Source of the DNA: Cryptomeria japonica
Lineage: Eukaryota > Streptophyta > Pinopsida > Cupressales > Cupressaceae
DNA length: 64,000 bases
Direction: 5' to 3'
NCBI RefSeq assembly: GCF_030272615.1
Contig: NC_081411.1
Location: forward strand, 835,998,136-836,062,135
Position 1 is the first letter of the stretch, and every line of letters begins with the position of its first letter. The position numbers and the translations under genes are program-made. The notes beneath the pieces are model-generated. The model was not told the origin of the DNA. It did not search any database and saw nothing but the letters and a program-made list of their open reading frames with translations. Shown in pieces: positions 23,369-36,120 of the stretch.

Positions 23369-24804
23369 TGATGAATAATAATGAACTACTAAGGTCCTAA
23401 CCGGTACTGAGAGGGGGGGGGTGAATCAGTACACACAAAAACTGCTTCAACACTTTGACATATCAAAACACAGCTAACCGGTTATCTTCACCACTGTGCT
23501 TAACCATAGCAGTACCTGTTAAACACAAATACTTCAGAGAGCTAAACCGGTTAAACAAAAATACTTCAGACAACATTCAAAAAATCTCAAATCTTGATGA
23601 CTAATTCACCAATATAATCATGCATGAGTTGTATCAATAATATCACAACTATTTAATACTGCATTCATATCTAACTTAATTAGAATCACACAATCATCAC
23701 ATGAAAAACTTATAACCCATAACACAGATTTTTCACGTGGAAACCCAAATGGGAAAAACCATGGTGGGGATGAATACCCACAAGCTTGTTCGTGAACTCT
23801 TTTGAAGTCTGTTTTGTTAGGAGCCTAGTCTGTTTAAAGACTTTACAATAAAGGTTCTGCTAGGAACCGATCATGTTAGGGATCACCCGGTTAAGGGATG
23901 GCTATATACCCTGTTAAAGGTTGAAACCTTGTTAAGAGTTACCTCACTAGAGGATTTAAATAACTCAATGAACTTGAGCCACTTGGTTATAGGATTTACA
24001 ACAAAGCTTGTTAAAGCTACCTGATCAAGGGATTTACCTTCTGTTGAAATGGTTAGAAGACAATAGGTAAAACACTTTGATCTGATAACAACACTTCTTG
24101 CTAAGGCAGATCCTTTTCAGTTCCTCTCTTCTATAATCACACTCTACAGATTCCTCACTCTAGTTTGGCAAGTATCAAATCTCCAACATGTGGACACAAA
24201 CACAACTTTTTCCAATAATTACAATAACAAAACTCATCGACCTTATAGACAACAAATAGGTCGGTAGCATAAACCCTAAACCCTAAATATTTTAGGTTTA
24301 CAATTACAAGCAATCCAATCCTGACCATCAAAACATAATACATAGAATGAAATGATCTAAAATAGATCTCAAGACATTTTGTATCATTCGATCTCCATCG
24401 CATCTGGAAATTAGTAACTCATCACGTGCTCTTCACACACCGCTAAGATAAATGCTCATTCCTGAGGTAGGTATTTAATGCATTCAATCTTCATGTGCAA
24501 GAGCCAAAAAGAAATCCTTCACGTGCACATAGCTAACATGGCATCTTGATCCTTATCCTTCTTCTTAACTAACTCATCACAAAGCATCATCGGTTGTACC
24601 GCACAAGCCAAACTAGAAACCCTAGAGCTGAACTGAGACTACCAATCGGTAGTCACACTTAGTGAACCCCGACACCAGTCCACTCCATCCCAGTTGACCA
24701 TAACCACTTCTAATCTTCATACCGATGCATACCACTTCACCTTCTTGAGCACTTATTGACATCAATGACAACATACATTATCACCGCTTCATCATATGCC
24801 AATA
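23369..24804 (-). repeat. Copia I 3' LTR (left copy)
   Basis: Plus-strand ends TGATGAATAATA ... CATATGCCAATA; the last bases differ from the right copy (CCAACA) by one change. It contains the reverse complement of the shared GTGGTTTTTCCC block and of CCACGT near 23730. Confidence 0.9.
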
Positions 24805-25023
24805 ATCTCCCCCTTTGGCATTGATGGCAATACTCAGTGTATCATATCTCACTATCTACACCATGGTTAATAACATTTAACTGTTCAAATTAAAAGATCA
24901 CCACCACCACCTGGACTAGTCAGTGTGCGCTTTCCAAAATCACTTCTCACACTTGCATTTTGTCCTTCAAACATATATCTTCTCCCCCATATATCTTCAT
25001 CATCAAATATCTTCTCCCCCTTT
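24805..25023 (-). other. Copia I 3' UTR with paired polypurine tracts
   Basis: Reverse complements of AAAGGGGGAGAT (24805-24816, next to the LTR) and a second AAAGGGGGAGA-type tract (25012-25023). Nothing coding is seen between them. Confidence 0.72.
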
Positions 25024-25157
25024 GACAACAATGCTAAAGTGGAGGCACAAGCTTTCGGTCTCCACTATGTTGTTCCCCCTATGGAGTAGCATCCTTCAAC
25101 ACATCAATCCTGTAATATTTGACATGGTAGTACCTGATTGATGTGGAGCACACATCT

Positions 25158-28100
25158 TTAATTTACTTCATGAAGGGGCAAAACCCCTAATTCACCTCTC
25201 AAATAGGTAAATGTAGTCTTCGGTAAGGGCTTAGTGAATATGTCTGCTAGCTTCTCCTTACTGGAAACATGTTCTAACACAACCTCTTTATTTTGAACCT
25301 TTTCTCTCAAGAAATGATACTTAAGCTCAATGTTCTTGGTCCTAGCATGGAATACCATATTTTTGGAAATGTTTATTGCACTAGTATTATCACAGAAAAT
25401 ACTCACTCGTTTAGATATAGTCACTTTGAATCCATTCAGTACATGCTTCATCTAGAATGCCTGAGTGCAGTTCATAAATTCTGCCACACACTCCACTTCA
25501 GCTGTAGACTAGGAAATACAACTCTACTTCTTTCTCATCCATGAGACTAGTCTTCCACCAAGGAAGAACGCTCCACCGGTTGTGCTTTTTTGGTCATCCA
25601 CATTACCTGCCCAATGTGTATCTGTAAACACTTTGAGATCAAAGTCTCCATTGTATGGATACAAAAATCCATAATCAACTGTCCCTTTCAGATATCTAAG
25701 AATCTTGTTTACAGGTACCAAGTGGGATTCTCTTGGACTCTTCTAAAAATGAGCCACTATGCCCACTGCATGAGCAATATCCGGTCTATTGTGCACCACA
25801 CAGTGCAACTTACCGATCATTAACTAGTACTCCTTCTCATCCACCAATGCTATATCATCCTCCTTTGTTAGTTTGCACCCAGTTACCATCGATGTTCCAA
25901 CCGATTTTCTCTCCTCCATGCCAAAGGTCTTCAATACCTCTTTGATATACTTGGACTAGGTAATGAAGATACCCTCTTTCATCTGCTGAATCTATAGACT
26001 AATGAAAAACTTTATCTCTCCAATCGGAGACATCTCAAACCCCTTTTTCATCACATCTACAAATGCACGACTCATATCATCATCTCCGCCAAAAATTATA
26101 TCATCTACATATACTTCACATATCAGAATCTGATCACCTTCATATTTCAGGTAGATGTTGCTATCCTCACTTGTTCTCTGAAATCCTATCTTCACAAGAT
26201 GAGAGTGTAAATATTTGTACCATGCCCTTGGTGCTTTCTTCAATCCATATAGGGCCTTGTGTAATTTTCACACCATGTCACTATCTTCTAACAAAGCAAA
26301 CCCATCTGGTTGCTTAATATACACTTCTTCCTCTAGGATTCCATTCAATAAGGAAGACTTCACATCCATCTGGTATACCTTAAATCCCTTGAATGCTGCA
26401 AATGAAAGTAGCATTCAGACACCTCTAGTCTAGCCATTGGGGCAAAGTTTTCTCCATAGTCTTCTCCTTCTTCCCGAGCATATCCCTTGCATACAAGTCT
26501 TGCCTTGTTCCTTACCACTATTCCTTCTTCAGTCAGCTTATTCTTGAAGACCCATTTGGTACCTATGGCATTCTTGTGTTCCAGTCTAGGTACCAAGGAC
26601 CATGTTGCATTCTTCTCTATCTGGTCCAACTCCTCTTCCATTGCCTTTATCCAGGCTTCATCGGTAAGTGCCTCTCTAGAAATCTTAGGCTCAAATTTTG
26701 AAATCATGCAAGAATTTTCTTTCACCTTTCTCCTTGTAAGTATTCCTACATCTTTGTCTCCTATGATCTACTTCAGATCATGATGCAGTCTTACATACCT
26801 AGGAATGACCGTAGCTGGTTTAGCTTTCTTTTCCTCTTCTTTTTTAGCTTCATCTTCTTCTTCACCTACTGAAGCTTTTGCCAGTACAGAAACATTGAGG
26901 TCTTTGTAGTATTTGTCACTTGTTTCTTTCTTAACCGGTTCCCAGAAGGCTAAGCTTGGTTCATTTTCTATTTCCTTGCTGTCGGTTTCCTCAGGATTCT
27001 TAGGGGATTCATCAACCCTGACATTGATACCCTCAACAATCCTTTGAGTCCTACTATTGTATCACTTGAGAGCTTTGCTTTAAGTGGAATAACTTAGAAA
27101 TATTCCTTCATCACACTTAGCATCAAACTTACTCAAGTGCTCACTTCTCCTGATATACCATTTACTCCCAAACACTTTGAAATAAATCACATTGGGAGTT
27201 CTCCCATTCCAGTACTCATAGGGGGTTTTGTCTTTACCTTTCTTAATGATTACCTTGTTCATGGTATAGACTACAGTGCTCACCGCTTCTCTCCAAAATG
27301 TGTGAGCAACATTTCCTTGGATCAACATAGTTCTGGCCACTTCAACCATAGTCTTGTTGTTTCTTTCTTCTATGTCATTTTGCTGTGGTGTCCTTGAAGC
27401 AGACAATTGCCTCTTAATCCTGTTCTCCTTGTAGTAATTATTGTATTCATTATAAGTTAATTCACCTCCTTGTTTGCTCCTTAGGCATTTTATCTTTCTA
27501 CCGCTCTCCTTCTCCACTAATTCTCTAAAAGCTTTGAACTTTCCAAATGCCTTAGATTTATCTTTCAAGAATGTGACCCACATCATTCTTGAGAAATCAT
27601 CAGTAAGAATCATGAAGTACCGACCTCCCTGAATGCTTCTAGTTTTCATCAGACCACACAGATTGGTGTGCACCAAATCAAGTAATTTCTTCAAGGAAAA
27701 AGACTTACCTTTGAATGTTGAGGAAGACATCTTCCCAAGTTGACATTCTCTCCACAAGGCATTCTCTGGTTTGTTCAGCAAAGGCAATCCTCTTACTGCC
27801 TTGATCTTACTAGCCTTTACAATATTGTCAAAATTTATATGAAAAAGTCTCCTATGCCATATCCAACTGTCATCAAATTTTTCCATCAAGCATTGACTAA
27901 TCTTGGCATTCAGCTGAAACAGGTTTCCTTTGGTCTACTTACTAGTGGCAATAAGTTCACCACTCTTTCCAGTTATTCTACAGAATCCACCTTTGAATTC
28001 CAGTATGAGTCCTTTATCATTCAGTTGAGCAACACTCAAAAGGTTATGCTTAAGGCCTTCCACCCAGTAGACATCATCCACACTACTCTTTCCATTTAGT

Positions 28101-29278
28101 GAGATGGATCCTTTTCCTTTCACCATACAATGTGCATCATTGCCAAATTGGACAACACCACCATCATATTATTCAAGAGACATAAACTCTCTTCAGTCAC
28201 CGGTCATGTGATGAGAACACCCGCTATCAATGATCCACTCGTTAGAGTTGTCAATATGTGATACAAGGGATTTCTGGTCAGACAACTCTTCCTTGATGAC
28301 CACAAATACTATGTCCTCATTCTCTTCATCCTTACATTCCTCATCGGTAACACCTTCATCCACTACAACAATACAATTTCTCCTACCTACTCCTTTATAC
28401 TTCCTAAACCTCTCCAGTTTATCCTTATTGTCATTTTTAGGATAGTTAACAGCTATATGTCCTATCTTATTGCAGGAAAAATACTTCAAAGGAAGCTTAC
28501 CTCTTTATTTTCTGGTTCCTTTTGGAAGTCTCTTGGCAAGAAGAGCTTCAAACTCCATCAAAATCTCCTCATCATCCATATCTTTGCTTGGCCTAGATTC
28601 ATAACTAGTACTGACCTCTTTTCCTTTCCTGGTCGGTGCGGAGGAAGCAAACGCTCTAAAGGCTGACTCGATCTTCTGAACACTATCACTGTATCTATTC
28701 AATTCATATGTAGTCAACTTTACAATAATAGAGTCTAAAGATACCTTGGTTTTGTCGATAGACCTTAGCTCTTGGATAGCGGCAACCTTGATTGCATAGA
28801 CCGGTAAAAGTGATCTCAAAACTTTACTGACAATAGTGGCACCATCAATTATTCCACTAGTGCTCTTGATCTCTCCAACCACTATCTTGATTCTTATGTC
28901 ATATTGTTGAATGGTCTCTCCTTCAACCATCCTCATATCTTCAAAATTTCCTCTAAGGCTTTCTTCCTTAGCCTGCTTGACATGTTCATCACCACCATAA
29001 ATGGATTCTAGTTTGTCTCATACTTCTTTTAGATTGTCCTTATCCTGTACATCAATGAAATCTACATCAGACAAGCTACTAATAAGGGCTTCCATGACTT
29101 GCCCATTTTATTGTATCTCTCTTTTATGATCATCGGTTAGAGTGCCAATGGGGATTACATAGGCATTCTCAACATAGCTCCAGTGTTGTGTACCTAAACT
29201 CTTGATATATAACTTCATCTTGTCCTTCCATATTGTAAAGTTGTCCCTGTTGAACTTAGTACCTTCCCTCTTCATCAT
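25158..29278 (-). pseudogene. Copia I gag-pol polyprotein (multiple stops)
   Basis: It reads leftward from an ATG at 29278. Domains in order: gag (LRSLLPVYAIKVAAIQEL, about 28830); zinc knuckle with one Cys changed (YFSCNKIGHIAVNYP, about 28480); protease IDSGCSHHMTGD (about 28210); integrase HHCC, then LVHTNLCG, CLRSKQGGE and the NDIEERNN region (27080-27889); RT with FVDDIIFGGD-like residues (about 26090); RNase H ending ADIFTKPLPKTTF (25158). In the integrase the second catalytic Asp is replaced (RSKQGG instead of RSDRGG). At least ten stops or shifts show it is inactive. Confidence 0.9.
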
Positions 29279-29334
29279 TAAACATGATCTTTTTCCTCAA
29301 GCGGTTAAGCTTATATCACTGAGGACTTGGATGT

Positions 29335-29346
29335 GCTCTAATACCA
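29335..29346 (-). other. Primer binding site of copia I
   Basis: The minus strand reads TGGTATTAGAGC, one base different from the standard initiator-Met PBS, two bases inside the right LTR. Confidence 0.85.
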
Positions 29347-29348
29347 AT

Positions 29349-30850
29349 TGATGAATAATGATGAACTACTAAGGTCCTAACTAGTACTGAGAGGGGGGGG
29401 GGGGGGAATCAGTACACACAAAAACTACTTCAACACTTTGACATATCAAACACAGCTAACTGGTTATCTTCACCATAGTGCTTAACCATAGCAGTACTGG
29501 TTAAAGACAAATACTTCAGACAACTAAACTGGTTAAACAAAAATACTTCAAACAACATTCAATAGATCTCAAATCTTGATGACTACTTCACCGATATAAT
29601 CATGCATGAGTTGTATTAATAATACCACAACCATTTAACACTGCATGCATATCTAGCTTAATCAGAATCACACAATCATCACATGAAAAACTCACAACCC
29701 ATAACACAAATTTTTCACGTGGAAACCCAAATGGGAAAAGCCACGGTGGGGATGAGTACCCACAAGCTTGTTTGTGAACTCTTTTGATGTCCGCTCTGTT
29801 AGGAGGCTAGTCCGGTTAAAGACTTTATAATAAAGGTTTTGTTAGGAACCGATCCTGTTAGGGATCACCCGGGTAAGGGATGGATATATACCCTGTTAAA
29901 TGTTGAAACCCTATTAAGAGACCTCGCTAGAGGATTTAAATAACTCAATGGACTTGAGCCACCTAGTTATAGGATTTAAAATAAATCTTGTTAAAGCTAC
30001 CCAGTCAAGGGATTTACCTTCTGTTGAAATGGTTAGAAGACAATAGGTAAAACACTCTAATCTAATAACAACACTTCTTGCTAAGGTAGATCCTTTTTAG
30101 TTCCTCTCTTCTGCAATCACACTCTACAGATTCCTCACTCTGGTTTGGCAAGTATCAAATGTCCAACATGCGGACACAAACACAACTTTTTCCAACAATT
30201 ACAATAACAAAACTCATTGACCTTATAGACAACAACTAGCTCGGTAGCATAAACCCTAAACCTTAAATATTTTTGGTTTAAAATTACAAGCGGTCCAATC
30301 CTGACCATCAAAACATAATACATAGAATGAAACTATTTTTGGTTTAAAATTACAAGCGGTCCAATCCTAACCATCAAAACATAATACATAGAATGAAACG
30401 ATCTAAATTAGATCTCAAGACATTCTGCATTGTCCAATCTTCACCGCATCTAGAAATTATTAACTCATCACGCGCTCTTCACACACCGCTAAGAAAAATG
30501 CTCATTCTTGAGGTGGGCATTTAATGAATTCAATCTTCATGTGCAAGAGCCACAAAGAAATCCTTCATGTGCAGACAACTGATGTGGCATCTTGATCCTT
30601 ATCCTTGTTCTTAACTAACTCATCACAAAGCATCATCGGTTGCACTGCACAAGCCAAACCAGAAACCCTAGAGCTGAACTGAGACTACCAACTAGTAGTC
30701 ACACTTAGTGAACCCTGACACTGGTCCAGTCCATACCGGTTGACCATAACCGCTTCCAATCTTCATACCAGTGCATACCGGTTCACCTACTTGAGAACTT
30801 ATTGACATCAATGATAACATACATTATCATTGCTTCATCATATGCCAACA
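29349..30850 (-). repeat. Copia I 5' LTR (right copy)
   Basis: A 1502-bp LTR. It is longer than the left copy mainly because of a 66-bp tandem duplication (30268-30333 and 30334-30399). Plus-strand ends are TGATGAATAATG ... TATGCCAACA. Confidence 0.9.
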
Positions 30851-30855
30851 TCACT

Positions 30856-31587
30856 TTGGAAAGAAACACAACAAGGTTCTAGTTCTAAAGAAAAAAACAA
30901 ATACTATAAATATGACAAAGATAACAATAGAATCGTTGTAAATGATGGAGTGGTAGACACTGTTCAAGAAAAATCAAAAGCCACAATATTTAATTTGGCT
31001 AGTGGCACACAAACATTCAAAGTAGTTGAAATTGTTGCAAAAAATCCTCCAAAAAATTAAAAGAATGGTTTAAAGAGAAACCTTGCCTTTCAAAGCCTAA
31101 ACGCTATTTTACTCCTCTGGAAGAATCATATGAATCAACTTTTAAGACTTTATTAGCAAATGATCTGATAACTTTTCTAGACAATTCTAGACCATATGAT
31201 CCAGAAGTTAAACCCAAATGGTGGAGGGAAAAAGAATATTGTGAATACCATCGAAACAAGGTTCATACAACAAACAACTGCATGAAGCTCAAACATGAAA
31301 TTAAAGATCTCATCGATGCTGGCAAAATTGTTGTTGGAAATCACACAACTAATGTTGATCACAAAGCTTTTAAAGATCCCTTACCTTCTTATGAACAAGG
31401 TGATTCCCTAAAATCCAAGGGAGGTGCCAAAGTCAATTACACCTACACTAACAATGACAATGTGATCAACATGATTGAATCTTCCCAATCTAAGTATTGC
31501 AATATGATTATAATCAAAGATAAACAAAATAAAGCACAAACTGCAAATTACCCGTGCTCAAAAGAAGATTACCCTCCAAGGAGCTAG
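30856..31587 (+). pseudogene. Gypsy D gag, C-terminal part with Cys/His motif
   Basis: This resumes the gag frame after copia I. A long charged region leads to WWREKEYCEYHRNKVHTTNNC at about 31220-31285, the C..H...H....C knuckle-like motif characteristic of Tat-type gag. KHEIKDLIDAGKI follows, another common feature of that lineage. A stop lies at 31058 and the open frame 31282-31587 covers the knuckle. Confidence 0.8.
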
Positions 31588-32520
31588 TTCCTCAACTCCT
31601 GCTCAAATAACATCAAACCTACCAACTTCTCCAAATAGATAAATAGATACAATCACGACTAAATCTAAACAACTGGATTCATCATCCTCTCTTGTTTATA
31701 GCATTGTCAAACAATTGAAAAGAACTAATGCTCAAATCTCCATTTTTGAACTGCTTAAGATCTCCTTTGCTCATAGAGAGATCCTGGACAAAGCTTTACT
31801 CGCTACTAATGTTCCTAAAGATTTACATGTAGATCGGTTTCAATCTATGGTGGGTCACCTGACTTCGCCTCATTACCTCACTTTCTCTGAAGAAGATGAC
31901 AACTCACTGAATCACCTGGATAACCAGCCATTACACATTGAAGCTATGATCTATAAAAACTGAGTCAGATGCATTTTGATAGATGGAGGCACTGGGTCAA
32001 ATATTTGTACCTACAATCTACTGACACAACTGGGATTTTCTGAAAAATGTCATTGATCCAACAAATAAAATAATAATCAAAGCTTATGATGAAAAAGAAA
32101 AAACCTCTAAGGGTCTGGTATTATTACCAATCAGGGTAGGACTTGTAGAAAGAGATGTTATCTTTCACATACTTGACCTTCCTCTTTCATACAACATCTT
32201 ACTGGGAAGGCCATGGATTCATGAAATGAAAGCAGTACCATCTACATATCATCAATGTTTTAAATTTCCTTATAACAGAGTCAAAGTCAGTATTCCTATT
32301 GATACAAGCTATACCTGTAATGTATTAACGCAAAGTACAAATACATGTGTTCCTCATAATAGAGCAACCTCTACACCTAAAAGCTCAACAACTTTGATGA
32401 AATATTTAGAAAAGAAATCTTTCACTAATGTCTCTTCCTCCATCACCAAGATAGTTGGGAAAACCATCAGAGGTTATGAAGCCACAAACTTCAACTCCAA
32501 ATGTCATTTATGATGGTCTC
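31588..32520 (+). pseudogene. Gypsy D aspartic protease region
   Basis: A conserved linker (KQLKRTNAQISIFELLKIS, about 31710-31770) precedes the protease. The active-site segment reads ILIDGGTGSN near 31975-32000. The second signature LLGRPWIHEM lies near 32205-32230. The same linker and GRPWIH motifs occur in element H, showing a common ancestry of the protease. There is a stop at 31961 and a frameshift near 32040. Confidence 0.82.
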
Positions 32521-33780
32521 TTTGTTTAGTCCTCTACTTCCCTTGCAGATGAAATAGAAGAGGATGCTGTTCTCAAATGGATTTTCAAAGAAGATAGTAA
32601 AAATAAAGAAATACTACATTGTGAAATTTCCCCGACACAATATGGTCCAAGCTATAAGATGATTCAACACATTGGATACAATCTAAGAAATTCATTGGAT
32701 CAGAAACATACTTCTCATCATCAACTTAAGTGGAGGAAAAATATACTACCTTTAACATCACAAGAAATCAATATTGAGCAAACTCAGGAAGAGTATGAAA
32801 ATAAAAAAGAAGAGTTGACAATCAAGAGAGAAGAAGAAGTTGGTAATCAAGTTCTAATTGTGATAGCAACAACACTACAAGAAGTAGAAATCCCAGAAGA
32901 CATGAGAGAAGAAATCAAAGGAATTAAAGAGTTGTTTGCACCACTGAACATTCTGATCACCTATACAGGTAGAACACAAATATATGATTTAGAAACTGAC
33001 TCAAATGAGTATGAATGGGGTCCAGATCATCTTTTAGATACATCTACTATAGAAACTCCTCAAGAATATAGTGCTATCATAGATGAAGCACAAGAGATAA
33101 TATGCTTAAAGTTTCAAAAGGAAATAGAGGAAATCAAATTAAAAAGACAAGGATACTACGAACAACAGTTGAAAGAAGAAAGAACACAAGAACATTCTTC
33201 ACCTACTATATCTCCCTCTAATGAGATAGAACAAATCAGGTATGGAACTACGAAAGAAGAATTATAAGCTATAGAAGCAAGGCCAGTCATTAGTCTAGAG
33301 GAAGCCAAATGGAAAAGATGACAGACACTAAGAGAGCCATCAAGGTTATGTCAACAGGTATGTCAAATACAAGTGATCAATGAACCAAATCACAAAGGAA
33401 CTTGCAACATCAAAGATGTAAATATTGATACTATACATAATTTTACTCAATCACTTGAAGAAGAGTCAAAAAATTCATATTATGACTTTGATAACTCTGA
33501 CAGAATCTCTATTTATGACAATACCTATTCAACAACAGACTATGACTACTCTATCATGAATATCAAGATTTTTCCTGCTAATCCTATTACTATCAAACCA
33601 TGATATGTAGTCCAGTCTGAAGTAGAGGACGGTGCGAGGAGTAGGTCTATTGGGTTATGTCCACTAAATATTAACATGAACTTCGATAATCATGTTGTAA
33701 CTCTTCCTGCTCTCGAGACACTTACACAAGGTATTCTTTTGGAACTCGACTTGTCGGTTTGAAATTATGATGATAATACT
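32521..33780 (+). pseudogene. Gypsy D protease-RT spacer, charged and repetitive
   Basis: About 1.3 kb that stays largely open (32659-33267, 33373-33603) without an enzyme signature. It is Glu/Lys/Gln-rich with predicted helical, coiled-coil-like stretches (EEYENKKEELTIKREEE). The word MIQHIGYNLRNSLD may be a decayed G-patch, which H retains better. Role unknown. Confidence 0.5.
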
Positions 33781-35180
33781 GTGAACTCCCTTGAACCTAT
33801 TAAAAATTTATCCTTGGTACATGTTGAACTGATTTATTGTACTCTTCACAACCAACCTTTGAATATACCTACTATTGCCAATGATTACACATTATCCTGC
33901 TATCTTAATGCTGTTGAACCAATGGACTCTTCCACCAGTGAACAAAGTGGGAACATAGCAACAACAAGTGTCAAGTATCTTAGTCGCAAAAATCAAAAGA
34001 AGAAAAACAAGAGATCTGATGGCAAAAATCACATGGTGGAAATGTCAAAATCAAAAATAGTAAAAATAAAGGACGTACCTAAGGGCACAAACCTCTCTGA
34101 GGCACTTGAGGGTGAGATACTTGATATGCTGCCAAGTCACTTCCAAGAAAGGTCTTCAATATTGATTGAACCAACTCAACCAGTAAATATTGGAAGTCAA
34201 GAGACACCACATATCATCCATTTAGCTCTATCACTATCAACAGAAGAGTTAAAAGATTTCAGCAACCTCTTTTCAAAAAAGAAGATCAACTTTGCATGGA
34301 CATACTCCGATATGCGAGGCCTAGATCCTAATATCATCATGCATCATCTCTCTATTACATTATGAGTTAAACCAGTCAAGCAAAAACTCCATAAGATGCA
34401 TCCTCATGTGGCACTGTTAGTCAAGGCTGAACTTGAAAAGTTGCTTAAAGAAGGATTATTAGAGCTATAGACTATGCAAAATGGATATCAAACATAGTTC
34501 CTGTATCAAAGGAAGACAAATCTATTAGGGTTTTCATAGACTTCAGGGATCTCAACAAAGTGTGTTTGAAAGATGATTTTCCATTACCCAACATTGATAT
34601 GATAGTGGATATGACTATTGGATATGAGATGTACTCATTAATGGATGGATTCTCTGGTTATAATCAGATCAAGATAGCTCCTGAGGATCAAGAAAATATA
34701 GCCTTCACATGTGCATGGGGAACCTTCTAGTGGAACGTCATGCCATTTGGACTAAAGAATGTAGGAGCAACTTACCAAAGACCAGTAACCACTATCTTCC
34801 ATGATATGATGCACAAAACATGGAATATTATGTTGATGACACCCTAGTAAAAACCATGAAGAGATCCACACATATCCAAGAACTAGGCCTCATACTGTAT
34901 AGAATGGAAGGATTCAAGCTTTGGCTAAATCCTAAAAAAGTGTGCATTCAAAGTGACATTAGGGAAACTACTTGGTTACCTTATTTCAAAGAAAGTAATT
35001 GAGGTTGATCCTAAGAAGGTCCAAGCCATAATGGAAATGCCACCTCCAAAGAATATCAGTCAAATGAGAAGTTTACAAGGATGTCTCCAATCAATAAGGC
35101 TTTATTTCTCAGCTAGCAGATACAACTCAACCATTCACAAAGGCATTATGAAGAGGAGTCAAATACAGCTGGGATGAAGA
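33781..35180 (+). pseudogene. Gypsy D reverse transcriptase
   Basis: The N-terminal region shows the Tat-type entry motif (FAWTYSDMRGLDPNI, about 34280-34330). It continues through PVSKEDKSIRVFIDFRDLNK and PLPNIDMIVD (34500-34600), MDGFSGYNQIKIAPED, and the catalytic YYVDD at about 34825-34840. PKKVQAIMEMPPP at about 35010 marks the thumb/connection. Stops and shifts are at about 34363, 34470, 34728 and 34950. Confidence 0.88.
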
Positions 35181-36120
35181 TTATGAATAACATCTAAAAT
35201 AAATCACGGACTATCTTTCTAGTCCACCTATATTGATTCCACCAATTCAAGGTAAACCATTGATTCTATACATATCAACTACCGATACATCACGGGGGGC
35301 ACTTCTAGTAGAACATGATGAAAATAAAAAAGAACGAGCTATATATTATATCAGTAGGACCTTGGTGTCCTATGAGATGAACTATACTATCATAGAAAAA
35401 TCTTGTTTGGAATTAGTCTTTGCATCATAGAAATTAAGACACTATATGTTAGCACATTCTATTAAGTTGGTACATTCTATTAAGTTGGTGGCTAAGATTG
35501 ATCCACTCAAATATCTTCTTGGCAAAGCAACACTTATGGGAAGATTGGCTAAATGGGTCATGGTTCTTATGGAATTTGATATTGAATATGTAGAACACAA
35601 ATCCATCAAAGGATAGGTCATTGCAGATCAACTTGCTATTGCTCCACTTGAAGACAATCAACCTTTGTACACAAAATTTCTAGATGAATCCATCATGCAC
35701 CTTACTCAATGATCATGGAAGATGTTCTTTGACGGGTCTTTCACTCAACATGGGTATGGTGCTGGAATAATTTTTATTACTCCTAAAAACTATTCAATCC
35801 CAAAGGATTACAAGATTTTCTTCCCTTGCACAAACAACATTGCAGAATTGAAGCTTTGGTAAATCGGATCAAGCTAGTTATCGAATGGGAGGTTGTTGAA
35901 TTACACATTTATGGAGACTCCCAACTGATTATCAACTAAAGAAATGATATATATTAGACTAGAGATGAGAAATTGATGCTTATAAGAGAATGGTTGATGA
36001 TATCAAGAAATACTTTACCTTTGTATCATTTCAGCAGATTCCTAGATCAACAAACAAAGCAACAGATGCTATGGCCACCTTGGCATCTATACCACAACTA
36101 TAGGAATCTATTTTTTGCTT
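35181..36120 (+). pseudogene. Gypsy D dual RNase H (gypsy-type plus archaeal-type)
   Basis: The first domain has LILYISTTDTSRGALLVEHD (35260-35325) and TIIEKSCLELVFA. The second begins WKMFFDGSFTQHGYGAGII (about 35718-35775) and includes FFPCTNNIAEL. The DGS...AE arrangement is that of the additional archaeal-type RNase H found in the Tat lineage. Having both domains supports a Tat-lineage assignment. Stops at 35428, 35614 and 35710. Confidence 0.83.

Larger units (their letters stand above)
23369..30850 (-). mobile_element. Copia I: full-length Ty1/copia in gypsy D gag
   Basis: A complete element on the minus strand. It has LTRs 23369-24804 and 29349-30850, a PBS next to the right LTR and a PPT next to the left one. 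It is flanked by the duplication TCACT (23364-23368 and 30851-30855). All copia domains are present but broken by stops. The family is related to B/G by RT and gag motifs but distinct in LTR sequence (sense start TGTTGGCATATG). Confidence 0.93.
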
